In this document: one piece after another, positions 26,301 through 33,672 of the stretch
How the letters are laid out: the number at the start of each line of letters is the position of its first letter
Numbering within the stretch: position 1 is the stretch's first letter
Assembly: GCA_033763395.1 (NCBI GenBank)
Contig: JANRKQ010000215.1
Location: forward strand, 1 to 64,000
DNA length: 64,000 nucleotides
DNA from: Xiheimicrobium sp033763395
GTDB taxonomy: Bacteria > Myxococcota > Myxococcia > Myxococcales > Myxococcaceae
Reading direction: 5' to 3'
Notes under the pieces: model-generated
Seen by the model: only the letters and a program-made list of their open reading frames with translations
The model's database searches: none
What the model was told of the DNA's origin: nothing
Translations under genes and position numbers: made by a program

Positions 26301-26545
26301 CCCTGCTCGACGTCTTCGTCCTGGTGAACGACCAGAAGGTCTTCTTCAAGGGCCGCACGCCCGATGACGGCGACAAGCTGAAGTTTACGACCGAGTTTCC
26401 CCTGAAAGAGGGGAACAACTTCGTCACCGTCATCGCCCGCGAGACGCAGGACTTCGCGACCCGCAAGACGGTCGTCATCCGCCGCCGCGCGCCCGCCGTC
26501 GCCGCCAACCTGAGCGACGAGCCGCCGAAGCAGGCCAAGCCCTGA
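23345..26545 (+). CDS. C-terminal processing peptidase (S41) with a very long C-terminal extension
   Basis: A 1066-residue exported Ser/Lys protease. An N-terminal hydrophobic helix (5-21) serves as signal or anchor. A PDZ domain follows (about 185-260: EFGGLGFVIQMREG). The S41 core carries catalytic Ser391 in GSASASE and Lys416 in TFGKGS, 25 residues apart as in Tsp. After about residue 480 come an acidic/Lys-rich linker, two CARDB-like beta modules (one containing a CxxC, DDCQACNQDG), an SH3b-like segment (VVKVAEKAEVYASADP) and a final Ig-like domain. Usual family length is 400-700, so the extension of about 550 residues is notable. Confidence 0.9.
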   Translation: MHMLRRVLVVAALIIAWALAGNDRVPLSLTMSKEAEAAPGRGGDESKSTHELSALRVLTKVILYVKDNYVDPKRVRPKEMMVAALEAVEKSVPEVMVDGSAESGKVRLNVNGKAREFDITHVDTLWRMSFTMKDVFDFISRNMRPTDDTREIEYAAVNGMLNTLDPHSILLRPEMYREMKLSTKGEFGGLGFVIQMREGILTVVKVLPKTPAFRAGIKKDDQITRIGEESTVNMDLNEAVGKLRGPVDSRVTITVNRKGWDKPQVMTLTRALITIESVQSKLLASNVGYVRIKNFQGNTTRDLQSALTELGQQAKTNGAAAGLKGVVLDLRGNPGGLLDQAIQVSDVFVSSGTIVATVGLSDKLREEKKAHPDDDDDAYPVAVLVNAGSASASEIVAGALKNLNRAVIIGRQTFGKGSVQVLYDFPDESALKLTIAKYLTPGDISIQEVGITPDIQLTPTRVSKDRVDVFAPRKSMGEADLESHFGNPSNDKAAKKREDVVVREKPLLSLKYLKEEKEKVAKAPPEEKKDPKAAAAPPKGKAQAGKNVLTDSEGSTSEEDLDDQLDAESQDEVREDFEVTFARDFLLTAPFTRRDKMIEAGKKFVNDTSRKEEDRIANAITALGIDWSPGASPKKPSVESTLKPNVDRKIVAGETVQLELTAENKGSEPIKRLRAWIESENGYLDRREFLFGALKPGEQRTWTVSVKLPKDLISRRDGVTVKFQDDSGVLQEALAGELNFVELPKPRFAYSWQLLDDCQACNQDGVAQRGESVTLLLDVTNVGGGKALDTFAMIRNTGEPNIFIEKGRFKVGELEAGETKTARFSLEVKKSLKPDEFGLRVNVLDEPLEEFLTDRLVIPVDGAVAPVALEAKKGVVKVAEKAEVYASADPRAPVIARLPKGAVLSELARGATVARVELAENRAAFVKIADLRDARGQKPVFPKDKELEIVPFRAPALISVNLDPAQGGTAVDGANFTLSSVVTDPTLLDVFVLVNDQKVFFKGRTPDDGDKLKFTTEFPLKEGNNFVTVIARETQDFATRKTVVIRRRAPAVAANLSDEPPKQAKP

Positions 26546-26552
26546 AGGTTTG

Positions 26553-26581
26553 TTGATGGGCTGGAAGGACGCGGCTAGCGT
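26553..26581 (+). promoter_or_regulatory. Promoter placing the start site at or next to the ATG
   Basis: TTGATG, 16 bp, then CTAGCG (or TAGCGT shifted one base). The -10 element ends about eight bases before the ATG at 26590, so transcription would begin at or within a base or two of the start codon. No Shine-Dalgarno is present. Confidence 0.45.
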
Positions 26582-26589
26582 CTTTCCAC

Positions 26590-27474
26590 ATGTCGACGCG
26601 ATCTCTGGGCCTGTCGCTCGCGGTGCTCCTCTCGGGGAGCGCCGCCCTCGCCCAGGGCTTCTCGAACGACTTCCAGATCTCGAAGCTCGGCAACCCGCAG
26701 CCCGATGGCGCCATGGCCGACCCGCGGGCCAACGGCAACTTCCGCGTCTTCGCCCGCCAGTTTGGCGCTGTCATCACCGCGGCCAACGGCGCCTCACCGG
26801 ACACCCTGGGCCACTCGGGCTTCGCCTTCGCCCTCACCACCACCTACTACGATCTCCAGGGCGGCTCGCTGCCCACGGTGGGCGACTTTCGTGGGGCGCG
26901 CATTCTCCCCGGCGTGCACGTGCGAAAGGGGCTGCCCTTCTCCATCGAGGTCGGCGCGCGCGCCTCGTGGATCCCCGAGAGCCGCATGGGTGTCGGGGGC
27001 CTGGAGCTCAAGTGGGCCGTGCTCGAGGGCTTTCAGTACCTGCCGGAGCTGGCCGTGCGCGGCTACATCTCGAAGCTCATCAACAGCCGCGACTTCGATC
27101 TCACCGCGGGCGGGCTCGACCTCGGCATCGGCAAGCAGTTCTCGATCGCCGGCATGGTGACGCTGACGCCCTACGGTGGCTGGAGCCTCACCTTCGTGGG
27201 CGCCTCGACGGGCAACGTCGACTTCCGCCCCACCCGCACGCTGGCCGAGGCCGACACCGAGCTGTTCCGCGACTACTTCGTCTTCACCTCGCTGCAGGCC
27301 ATTCAGAACACCCACAGCCGCTTCTACGGCGGCCTGCGCTTCATCGGTGGCCACGCCCTCATCAACTTCGAGGTGTCGTACGCGTTCTTCTCGCCCTTCC
27401 GCGACGCGAACATGGAGACGCGCACCATTCCCGGGGTGCTCGCCCTCACCGGCTCGCTCGGCCTCGACTTCTGA
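26590..27474 (+). CDS. Putative outer-membrane beta-barrel protein
   Basis: A 294-residue protein with a classic signal peptide (cleavage after ALA, near residue 21). Alternating amphipathic strands run throughout (RFYGGLRFIGGHALINFEVSYAFF), and a terminal Phe follows hydrophobic alternation, the signature of BAM-assembled barrels. No specific family was recognised. Transcription probably starts at the ATG itself. It follows the large protease by 44 bp and is convergent with the phosphodiesterase gene, with six bases between stops. Confidence 0.75.
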   Translation: MSTRSLGLSLAVLLSGSAALAQGFSNDFQISKLGNPQPDGAMADPRANGNFRVFARQFGAVITAANGASPDTLGHSGFAFALTTTYYDLQGGSLPTVGDFRGARILPGVHVRKGLPFSIEVGARASWIPESRMGVGGLELKWAVLEGFQYLPELAVRGYISKLINSRDFDLTAGGLDLGIGKQFSIAGMVTLTPYGGWSLTFVGASTGNVDFRPTRTLAEADTELFRDYFVFTSLQAIQNTHSRFYGGLRFIGGHALINFEVSYAFFSPFRDANMETRTIPGVLALTGSLGLDF

Positions 27475-27480
27475 GGCCCG

Positions 27481-28203
27481 TCACGCGCGGCCCAACGCCT
27501 GACGCAGCGCCAGCGGCCGGTTGGTGATGAGCCAGTCGACGCCAAGCGCCTCGAGCCGCCGTGCTTCCTGAACGTCGTCGACCGTCCACACCGCGACCTC
27601 GTAGCGGAGCGCCCGCCAGGCCTTCATGCGCGCCTCGGTGACGGCGCTCGCGTGCGGGTGAATCGACGTCTTCGCCGCGACGGGCAGCCACGCCACCTGC
27701 GGGAGCCACGCCTTGTCGGGATCGACCAGCAACCCGCGGCGGAGCCCGGGAAAGGCCCGCGCCAGGCGCACCAGACAGAGCGGGTTGAACGACGAGACGA
27801 AGGCCCGCTCCGAGAGCCCCCGCGCTTCGAGAAAGCGCCCCACCTCGACCGACAGCCCTCCATCGTCGACCGTCTCGCACTTGAGCTCGACGTTGACGAC
27901 GGCGTCGGTCGGCAGCGCGGCGAACACCTCGTCGAGGAGGGGAATGCGCGCAGCGGCGAAGCCCAGCCGGCCGCCGACGTCGGCGCGCGACAGCTTCCAC
28001 CACGGCGTGTGGGCGACCTCCCAGCGAAGCCCCGCGAGCCGGGTCAGCCACTCGTCGTGACACACCACCAGCTCGCCGGAGCCACAGCGCATCACGTCGA
28101 GCTCGACGCCGTCGGCGCCCTGCGCCATCGCCCCACGAAAGGCCTCGATGGTGTTCTCGGGGAAGTCGGCGCTCGCCCCACGGTGCCCCAGGATTCGCAT
28201 CAT
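27481..28203 (-). CDS. Glycerophosphodiester phosphodiesterase
   Basis: A 240-residue GDPD-family enzyme hydrolysing glycerophosphodiesters to sn-glycerol 3-phosphate and an alcohol. The catalytic landmarks are HRGASADFPENTIEAF, GADGVELDVMRCGSGELVVCHD and NVELK, followed by AVWTVDD and DWLITNRP near the C-terminus. There is no signal peptide, so it is cytoplasmic (UgpQ-like). The start is taken at the ATG giving MMRILGHRG; an ATG at 28215 adds four residues. GlpD at 58.7 kb could use the product. Confidence 0.93.
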   Translation of the reverse strand: MMRILGHRGASADFPENTIEAFRGAMAQGADGVELDVMRCGSGELVVCHDEWLTRLAGLRWEVAHTPWWKLSRADVGGRLGFAAARIPLLDEVFAALPTDAVVNVELKCETVDDGGLSVEVGRFLEARGLSERAFVSSFNPLCLVRLARAFPGLRRGLLVDPDKAWLPQVAWLPVAAKTSIHPHASAVTEARMKAWRALRYEVAVWTVDDVQEARRLEALGVDWLITNRPLALRQALGRA

Positions 28204-28279
28204 CGCCCGCCACATGCGGGGGAGCCCGGCCGGTCGTCAAGTTGCGCGAGGCCCCTGCTTGCGTCAGGGTGGAGCCGCC

Positions 28280-28504
28280 ATGGGCCCTTTCGGAATCGGC
28301 GAGATCCTCATGATCGGAGCGATCCTCGTGATCGTCTTCTCCGCCTCGCGCATGGGCCAGCTCGGCAACGCCCTCGGCAAGTTTGTCTATTCGTTCAAGA
28401 AGGCCTCGAAGGGTGACGACTTCGTCGACACGTCGGCCTCGAAGAAGCTCGAGCGCGGGCAGACCGACGCCCAGGTGGTCGACGGCGACGTGAAGAAGCC
28501 CTGA
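28280..28504 (+). CDS. tatA: Sec-independent protein translocase TatA
   Basis: A 74-residue TatA/E-type subunit of the twin-arginine translocase, which forms the pore for folded proteins in the inner membrane. Features are GIGEILMIGAILVIVF (membrane helix with an early acidic residue), a FSASRMGQLGNALGKF hinge and amphipathic helix, the FKKA motif and a polar tail. GGTGGAG precedes the ATG. TatB and TatC are not adjacent, so this is a solo tatA locus. Confidence 0.9.
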   Translation: MGPFGIGEILMIGAILVIVFSASRMGQLGNALGKFVYSFKKASKGDDFVDTSASKKLERGQTDAQVVDGDVKKP

Positions 28505-28508
28505 AGCC

Positions 28509-29261
28509 TCAGGGCGGCCGGGGGCCCAGCTCGAGCAACGTGCGCGCCTGCTCCTTCAGGCTCGGGTGCAGCCCGCTGTCGGCCACCAGGTCCTTCAAGT
28601 CGGCGCGGGTGAGGAGCGGCACGATGCGGGCGCCCACGTCGACCGGCAGGTAGGGGTTGAGCGCGAGCGCGCGGCGAATGGAAGGGCGGTTCGACCAGCG
28701 ATCCGAGCGCCAGATCTCCACCAGCGGCTCCGGGCGCGCGGGCCGACGGGCGGCGATGCGCAGCACCAGCTCTTCGGTGAGCCGCGCGTTGCGCAACAGC
28801 TCGCGCACGACCGCCGCGTTCGAGGCCACGGCGAAGCGGGCCATCTCGTCGGGGTTCTGCGTCAGCCGCGCCCGAGACTTCAGCACCCCGAGCGGCTGCG
28901 AGAAGAGCTTCGCGTCGGCGCGGGCCGCGGCCGTCGCGTCATAGGCCATCGCCGCCTCACCCTCGGAGAAGAGCAGCTCGACCGTCGCCGCGCCGTGCAG
29001 CGAAGCCGCGCGCCGCAGGACGTCGACGTGGGGAATCGCCTCGGCCTCGAGCTCCAGCGCGCGCGACAGCGCCTGCTGCGCCTCCCGCGCCCCGGCGTGT
29101 CCCGCGCGCGTCAACACCTGCACCTCGTGCAGCAGCGTCACCGCCTCGGTCGGCGGCAGATCGGCCAGCACACGCGCGGCAGCCTTCCGGCGCACCTCGT
29201 CTCCGCCCGACAGCACCGTCAGCCTGCGAACGATGGTGACGGCGCTGCGCGGGCCACTCAT
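28509..29261 (-). CDS. Hypothetical helical-repeat protein (250 aa)
   Basis: A 250-residue all-helical protein built of short helix pairs with a HEAT- or leucine-rich-variant-like rhythm (EVRRKAAARVLADLPPTEAVTLL, MARFAVASNAAVVRELLRNARLTEELVLRIAARRPARPE). Such folds usually bind other proteins. It has no signal peptide. It begins 19 nt after the stop of the zinc-ribbon gene, so they form an operon. An upstream GTG at 29279 is possible. Exact family not recognised. Confidence 0.75.
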   Translation of the reverse strand: MSGPRSAVTIVRRLTVLSGGDEVRRKAAARVLADLPPTEAVTLLHEVQVLTRAGHAGAREAQQALSRALELEAEAIPHVDVLRRAASLHGAATVELLFSEGEAAMAYDATAAARADAKLFSQPLGVLKSRARLTQNPDEMARFAVASNAAVVRELLRNARLTEELVLRIAARRPARPEPLVEIWRSDRWSNRPSIRRALALNPYLPVDVGARIVPLLTRADLKDLVADSGLHPSLKEQARTLLELGPRPP

Positions 29262-29280
29262 GACGACTGACGAGTTCACC

Positions 29281-30867
29281 CTACGGCGCGGCGGCGGTCG
29301 CCTGCCCGTCCGGCGTCGCGGTGACGCGCACCCGGAAGGCCTTGAGGTCTGGCGGGTACTCGGCGAACGGCACGAGGAAGGGCGCCGTGCCGCCGGCTTC
29401 GACCGTCGGGGCCTTCGAGGTGCCCCGCTCGAGCAGCGCCTTCACCTCGTCGGGGGTCGCCAGGCGGAAGAGCTCCTCGGGCGTCGGCGGTAGTCCGGCC
29501 ACGACCTCGGCGCTGCGCACCAGCGTCTGCCCATCGAGGATCTCGGCCTTCACCCTGAGCCGCGCCGCGCTCGACGAGCGGTTCGTCACCACCCCGCGCA
29601 CGTAGAAGACGGGCCGCCCCATCTTCGTGTCGTACAGCCCGTTGGTGATGTCGTCGGCGGTGAACTCAGAGGTCGGCGTCACCAGCGCCTTGAGGCTGGT
29701 GCCGATGCTCTGCACGTCGAGCTTCCCTTCGTTCAACGTCGCCGTGGCCACCACCACGAGGCCCACCACCAGGAGCGCGGCGATCACCACGTTGACGACG
29801 ATGCCGAGCACCCGTCGGCCGCGCTCGGTGGCGGGATCCGGCGGCCGGGGCGCCCGCATCGGCACCGGCGAGGGCCCGAAGTCGGCCGGCTCGGGCGGAG
29901 GCAGCACGGGCATCGGCGCGGGGGCCGGCGCCTCGGACGACGGGGGCGCGGCCACGGACATGTCGAAGAGCGCGCTCCGGGCCTCTTCTTTGCTCGCGCC
30001 CTCCGGCACCACCGGGAGCGGGCCCGTCACCTGCTGCGTCGGGGCCGCGAAGAAGTCCTCGCCCAGGGCCGGAGCCGCGGGAGGCCCAGCCGGGGGAAGG
30101 TCTCCCAGCAGGCCTGGCGGAGGCGCCATCGGCAGGTCACCCAGCAGGCTGGGAGGCGCCGCGGCACCGGGCGCTGCGGTTGGTGGCGGCGGCGGCCCCA
30201 GGCCCGCTGAGAAGTCGAACGACATCGGTGGCGCGTCGACCGGTCTGGCGGGCGGTGAGGTGCGAGGTGCGGGCACGGTGGCGGCAGCCGGCGCAGGCGG
30301 CGGCGGCGCCGTCAGCGCCGAAAAATCGAACGGGGCGGGTCCGCCGGCGGGTTTGGCGGCCGCCGGGGGAGACGCCGCCACGAGGCTCGCGAAGTCGAAC
30401 GGCGCGGGGGCCGCCGCTGGAGCAGGCGGCGGAGCGGCCGCTGGAGCCGGCGGCACGAGGCTGCCGAAGTCGAAGGGCGACGCCGGCTTGGCGGGGGCTG
30501 GAATCGGCGGTGGCGCGGGGGGCCGTGGCGGAGGCGCGGGGGCGGGCGCGGGTTTGCCGAGGTCCGGCATGCGCGACGCCTCCACGCCCAACGCGAAGAC
30601 GCCGGGCCGTGTCTGCTCCTCTTTCGGAACGGAGTTGGGCTGGCCGAACCGACTGAACGGATCTGCGCTGTCGAGCGCCACCGTCCTCGGGGCAGGGGGC
30701 GGAGCGGCCGACGCAGGCGGAAACGCGCCCGACGCGGGCGCCGCCGAGTCCTTCGTCACGCGAAAGGTGTGGCCGCACTTCGTGCAGCGAACCTTGACCC
30801 CCTTGTCGGTGACTTTGTCGTCGGGAATCTTGAACTTCGTCTGGCACTGCTCGCACTTGACGATCAT
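29281..30867 (-). CDS. Zinc-ribbon / Pro-rich / DUF3426-like membrane protein
   Basis: A 528-residue protein. The N-terminus has a Cys4 zinc ribbon (VKCEQCQTKFKIPDDKVTDKG and VRCTKCGHTF) of the MJ0042 type. Residues about 45-345 are a low-complexity Pro/Ala linker with repeated PFDF motifs. A single membrane helix (VLGIVVNVVIAALLVVGLVVV) comes next, then a periplasmic DUF3426-like beta domain (YVRGVVTNRSSSAARLRVKAEILDG). The plan recalls myxobacterial motility and regulator proteins such as AgmX/GltJ, but the C-terminus differs. An ATG at 30894 would add nine residues. It is transcribed with the helical-repeat gene. Confidence 0.83.
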   Translation of the reverse strand: MIVKCEQCQTKFKIPDDKVTDKGVKVRCTKCGHTFRVTKDSAAPASGAFPPASAAPPPAPRTVALDSADPFSRFGQPNSVPKEEQTRPGVFALGVEASRMPDLGKPAPAPAPPPRPPAPPPIPAPAKPASPFDFGSLVPPAPAAAPPPAPAAAPAPFDFASLVAASPPAAAKPAGGPAPFDFSALTAPPPPAPAAATVPAPRTSPPARPVDAPPMSFDFSAGLGPPPPPTAAPGAAAPPSLLGDLPMAPPPGLLGDLPPAGPPAAPALGEDFFAAPTQQVTGPLPVVPEGASKEEARSALFDMSVAAPPSSEAPAPAPMPVLPPPEPADFGPSPVPMRAPRPPDPATERGRRVLGIVVNVVIAALLVVGLVVVATATLNEGKLDVQSIGTSLKALVTPTSEFTADDITNGLYDTKMGRPVFYVRGVVTNRSSSAARLRVKAEILDGQTLVRSAEVVAGLPPTPEELFRLATPDEVKALLERGTSKAPTVEAGGTAPFLVPFAEYPPDLKAFRVRVTATPDGQATAAAP

Positions 30868-30919
30868 GACGGGGGCCCGGCTCGGCCGAGGCATCGCAAC
30901 TATACGTCATTCAAGGTGC

Positions 30920-30948
30920 TTGCCCCCTTCCTTGTCCGGGTGCTAGGC
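30920..30948 (+). promoter_or_regulatory. Sigma-70 type promoter for the PHA-regulator gene
   Basis: TTGCCC and CTAGGC are separated by 17 bp, 37 bp before the ATG at 30986. A ribosome-binding site (GGGGAAGG) lies downstream. Confidence 0.45.
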
Positions 30949-30985
30949 GCGTTTCGCACTGCGTCAGACTTACCCGGGGAAGGCG

Positions 30986-31588
30986 ATGAGCGAAGCCGAG
31001 CAGACGACCCGCGAGCCGAAGGTCATCAAGCGCTATACGAACCGAAAGCTCTACGACACCGTCGAGAGTCGGTACGTCACGCTCGATGAGATCGCCGACA
31101 TGGTGAAGCAGGGCGTCGAGGTGCAGATCGTCGACAACCGCACCAAGGAAGATCTCACCTCGGTCACGCTCGCGCAGATCGTCTTCGAAGAAGAGAAGAA
31201 GAAGAACCAGATGCCGCTGTCGGTGCTGCGCGAGATCATCCGCCGCCCGCAGGACTCGCTCAACGAGATCACCGCCACGGTGACGCAGCGGGTGGCCTCG
31301 TTCCGCGAAGAAGCGACCCGCGGCATCGACAAGCTCCTGGGCCGTGAAGCCGAGGCCGAGCCGTTGACGCCCACCGCGCTGCTGACGCAGTCGCAGAAGG
31401 TGGTCGAGGCGTGGCAGGCGAAGATCGACGAGCGCGTGAAGCACGCCATCGAGAACGTGCTGGGCAACCTGCCAGCGCTCGGCCGCGACCTGAACGCCCT
31501 GGTCTCGCGCATCGAGCAGATGGAGAAGCGCATCTCGGAGATCGAAGAGGCGCGCCGCTCCGACGAGCCGAGGCGCCGCGAGCGCTAG
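30986..31588 (+). CDS. Polyhydroxyalkanoate synthesis regulator-like DNA-binding protein
   Basis: A 200-residue protein with an N-terminal PHB/PHA accumulation regulator DNA-binding domain (VIKRYTNRKLYDTVESRYVTLDEIADM, then VQIVDNRTKEDLTSVTLAQIVFEEEKK). The rest is a long coiled-coil-like helix with acidic/Arg tail. In PHA producers PhaR represses phasin genes and binds granules. Here the phasin-like gene is on the other strand 0.8 kb away. No PHA synthase is visible. In myxobacteria this domain may serve a different polymer or compartment. Its stop overlaps the convergent ParA-like stop by four bases. Confidence 0.87.
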   Translation: MSEAEQTTREPKVIKRYTNRKLYDTVESRYVTLDEIADMVKQGVEVQIVDNRTKEDLTSVTLAQIVFEEEKKKNQMPLSVLREIIRRPQDSLNEITATVTQRVASFREEATRGIDKLLGREAEAEPLTPTALLTQSQKVVEAWQAKIDERVKHAIENVLGNLPALGRDLNALVSRIEQMEKRISEIEEARRSDEPRRRER

Positions 31589-32370
31589 GCCGCCTTCGGG
31601 TCCTTGCCGGCCTTGTCCACGGCCTCGGCGATGCCCTGCAGCATGGTGGCGCCGCGGCTCCACGGCGCGTACTCCCAGATCGTCTTGCCGTGGCTCTGCG
31701 CCTCGTCGACGGTGACGCTCAAGGCGAAGGGCTCGGCCGTGCGCCTCGGAAAGTACGACTTCAGCTTCTCGACGATCTCGTCGGCCAGCTGGGTCTTCCG
31801 GTACAGCGTGGGCACCACCAGCGAGATGCGCAGCTGGGCGTGGGCGTAGCGCGCCTTCACCTCGGCCACCGTGTCGACCATCTCGGCGCAGCCGTCGAGC
31901 GCCAGGTACGTGGTGGCGACCGGCACGACCACCTCTTCGGCGGCGACGAGAATGTTGGTGGTGGTGAGGCCGAGGCTGGGCGGCGCGTCGAAGACGATGA
32001 CGTCGTAGCGCTCGAGCGCCGGGGCCAGGGCCTCCTGGAGCCGGTACGCGCGCCGGGGGTCGCCGCCCGCCAGCGTGGGGAACTCGGCCATGTCCTTCCA
32101 CGAGGGCACCACGAAGAGCTGCTCGGTGCTCGTCGGGAGCGTCACCTCGTCGAGGGTGACGCCGGGCTCGGTGAGCAGGTGGAACACGTTGCGCAAGGCG
32201 CCGCGCGGGTCGACGCCGAGGGACTTGGCGGCGTGCCCCTGGGTGTCGAGGTCGACCAGCAGCACCCGGCGCTTCTTCTTGCTCGCGAGATACGCGGCCA
32301 CGTTGACGGCCAGCGTCGTCTTGCAGGTGCCACCCTTCTCGTTGATGAAGGCGATGCGCCGCGCGGCCAT
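31585..32370 (-). CDS. ParA/MinD-family ATPase
   Basis: A 261-residue ParA-like ATPase. The deviant Walker A reads EKGGTCKTTLAVN (signature Lys kept; Gly before the catalytic Lys replaced by Cys), followed by VLLVDLDTQGHA and the Walker B-like DVIVFDAPPSLG. Such proteins position plasmids, chromosomes or large cytoplasmic complexes on the nucleoid. It follows the phasin-like gene after four bases, so they are co-expressed, suggesting a granule-positioning role (inference). No parB gene is near. Confidence 0.88.
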   Translation of the reverse strand: MAARRIAFINEKGGTCKTTLAVNVAAYLASKKKRRVLLVDLDTQGHAAKSLGVDPRGALRNVFHLLTEPGVTLDEVTLPTSTEQLFVVPSWKDMAEFPTLAGGDPRRAYRLQEALAPALERYDVIVFDAPPSLGLTTTNILVAAEEVVVPVATTYLALDGCAEMVDTVAEVKARYAHAQLRISLVVPTLYRKTQLADEIVEKLKSYFPRRTAEPFALSVTVDEAQSHGKTIWEYAPWSRGATMLQGIAEAVDKAGKDPKAA

Positions 32371-32374
32371 GGGC

Positions 32375-32671
32375 CTACTTCTTCTTGTCGACGAGCACGT
32401 CAACCTTGCTCTCGAGCTGGGTGAGAATGCGCTCGAGGTCGTCGATCTTCTCGCGCAGGGTGTCGAGGTCGCCCGTCGAGGGCAGGTTCATCGCCGAGAG
32501 CGCCGTCTTGATCGACTTGTCCATCGCGCCCTTCGCCGACAACGCCCGCGACACCAGCGTCTGCACGCCGGTCACGAAGGCCTCGTTCGACATCAGCTGT
32601 TGCACCAACTTGCCGATGCGCTCCTCGCCGGTGGCGACGAGCTTCTTCATCACGGGGTTGTCTTTCAGCAT
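32375..32671 (-). CDS. Phasin-like / PHA-granule-associated helical protein
   Basis: A 98-residue helical protein (NPVMKKLVATGEERIGKLVQQL, VSRALSAKGAMDKSIKTALSAM) ending in a short coiled coil (LREKIDDLERILTQLESKVDVLVDKKK). The pattern fits poly(hydroxyalkanoate) granule-associated proteins, whose amphipathic helices coat polymer granules. It is upstream of and tightly linked to the ParA-like gene. An upstream alternative start would add 11 residues. Family assignment is by pattern and context only. Confidence 0.65.
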   Translation of the reverse strand: MLKDNPVMKKLVATGEERIGKLVQQLMSNEAFVTGVQTLVSRALSAKGAMDKSIKTALSAMNLPSTGDLDTLREKIDDLERILTQLESKVDVLVDKKK

Positions 32672-32766
32672 GGTGGCGCGAGGCTTTTCCGACCCACGCG
32701 ACAAGTCAACGAATGCCTGATGCCCCGATGGCCGCGGGTTGCTAGAGGCCTTCGCAGGACGAGGTC

Positions 32767-33672
32767 GTGATCGAAGCCCTCTCGGACAAGCGCCTGCTGA
32801 TCGTCACCGGCAAAGGCGGTGTGGGAAAGACGACGGTGGCCGCGGCCCTGGCGCTCGACAGCGCACGGCGGGGGCTGCGCACGCTCGTCTGCGAGGTGAA
32901 CACGCGCGAGCGCATCGCGCCGCTCCTGGGCAGGCCCGAGGCCGGCGCCGAGGTGACGTCGGTCGAAGAGAACCTGTGGGCCGTCAACGTGCGCCCGGAG
33001 CCCGCGATGCGCGAGTACGCGCTGATGGTGCTCAAGTTCGAGAGCATCTACAGCGCCGTCTTCGAGAACCGGGTGGTGCGCTACTTCCTCCGCTTCATCC
33101 CCTCGCTGCAGGAGCTCGTGCTGCTGGGGAAGATCCTCTACCACCTGAAAGAAAAGCGCTCCGACGGCTCGTTCCGCTTCGACCGCGTCATCATCGACGC
33201 GCCTGCCACCGGGCACGCCATCACGTTCTTCTCGGTACCCCAGGTGATCCTCGACACGGTGCCGCCCGGCGCCATGGCCACCGACGCGGCGTGGATGCGC
33301 GACTTCCTCGTCGACCGGGCGATGACGGCCGTGGTGCTGGTCTCGCTGCCCGAGGAGCTGCCGGTGAACGAGACCCTCGAGCTGCACCGGCAACTGTCCG
33401 AGCGCGTGCACGTCACCTCGGCGGCAGTCGTGCTCAACGGCTTCATCCCGCGGCGCTTCGACGACGCCGAGCGGGCCTCGGAGCTGAGCCCCGGGCTGCA
33501 GGACGTCGTCCGCGCGCATGAGCTGCGCGCCGCCCTCTCGGTCAGCTGCCAGAAGACGCTCTCGACGCTCGGCCTGCCGCTCGTGCCGGTGCCGCGCATC
33601 TTCACCGACGAGTTCGGCCGCGGCGCGCTCGAGCAGGTCGCCAGCCACCTCACCGGAGCTGCCCGCCCGTGA
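32767..33672 (+). CDS. ArsA/GET3-family ATPase, first paralogue
   Basis: A 301-residue anion-transporting-ATPase family protein. P-loop GKGGVGKTT is near residue 15 with the signature Lys, followed by VIIDAPATGHAITFF (switch II-like). Arsenite-binding Cys pairs are absent, so arsenic resistance is unlikely; client-protein or regulatory roles are known for GET3-like members. The start is GTG with GACGAGG upstream. Its stop overlaps the GTG of a second paralogue (GTGA), which implies a heteromeric pair. Confidence 0.9.
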   Translation: MIEALSDKRLLIVTGKGGVGKTTVAAALALDSARRGLRTLVCEVNTRERIAPLLGRPEAGAEVTSVEENLWAVNVRPEPAMREYALMVLKFESIYSAVFENRVVRYFLRFIPSLQELVLLGKILYHLKEKRSDGSFRFDRVIIDAPATGHAITFFSVPQVILDTVPPGAMATDAAWMRDFLVDRAMTAVVLVSLPEELPVNETLELHRQLSERVHVTSAAVVLNGFIPRRFDDAERASELSPGLQDVVRAHELRAALSVSCQKTLSTLGLPLVPVPRIFTDEFGRGALEQVASHLTGAARP

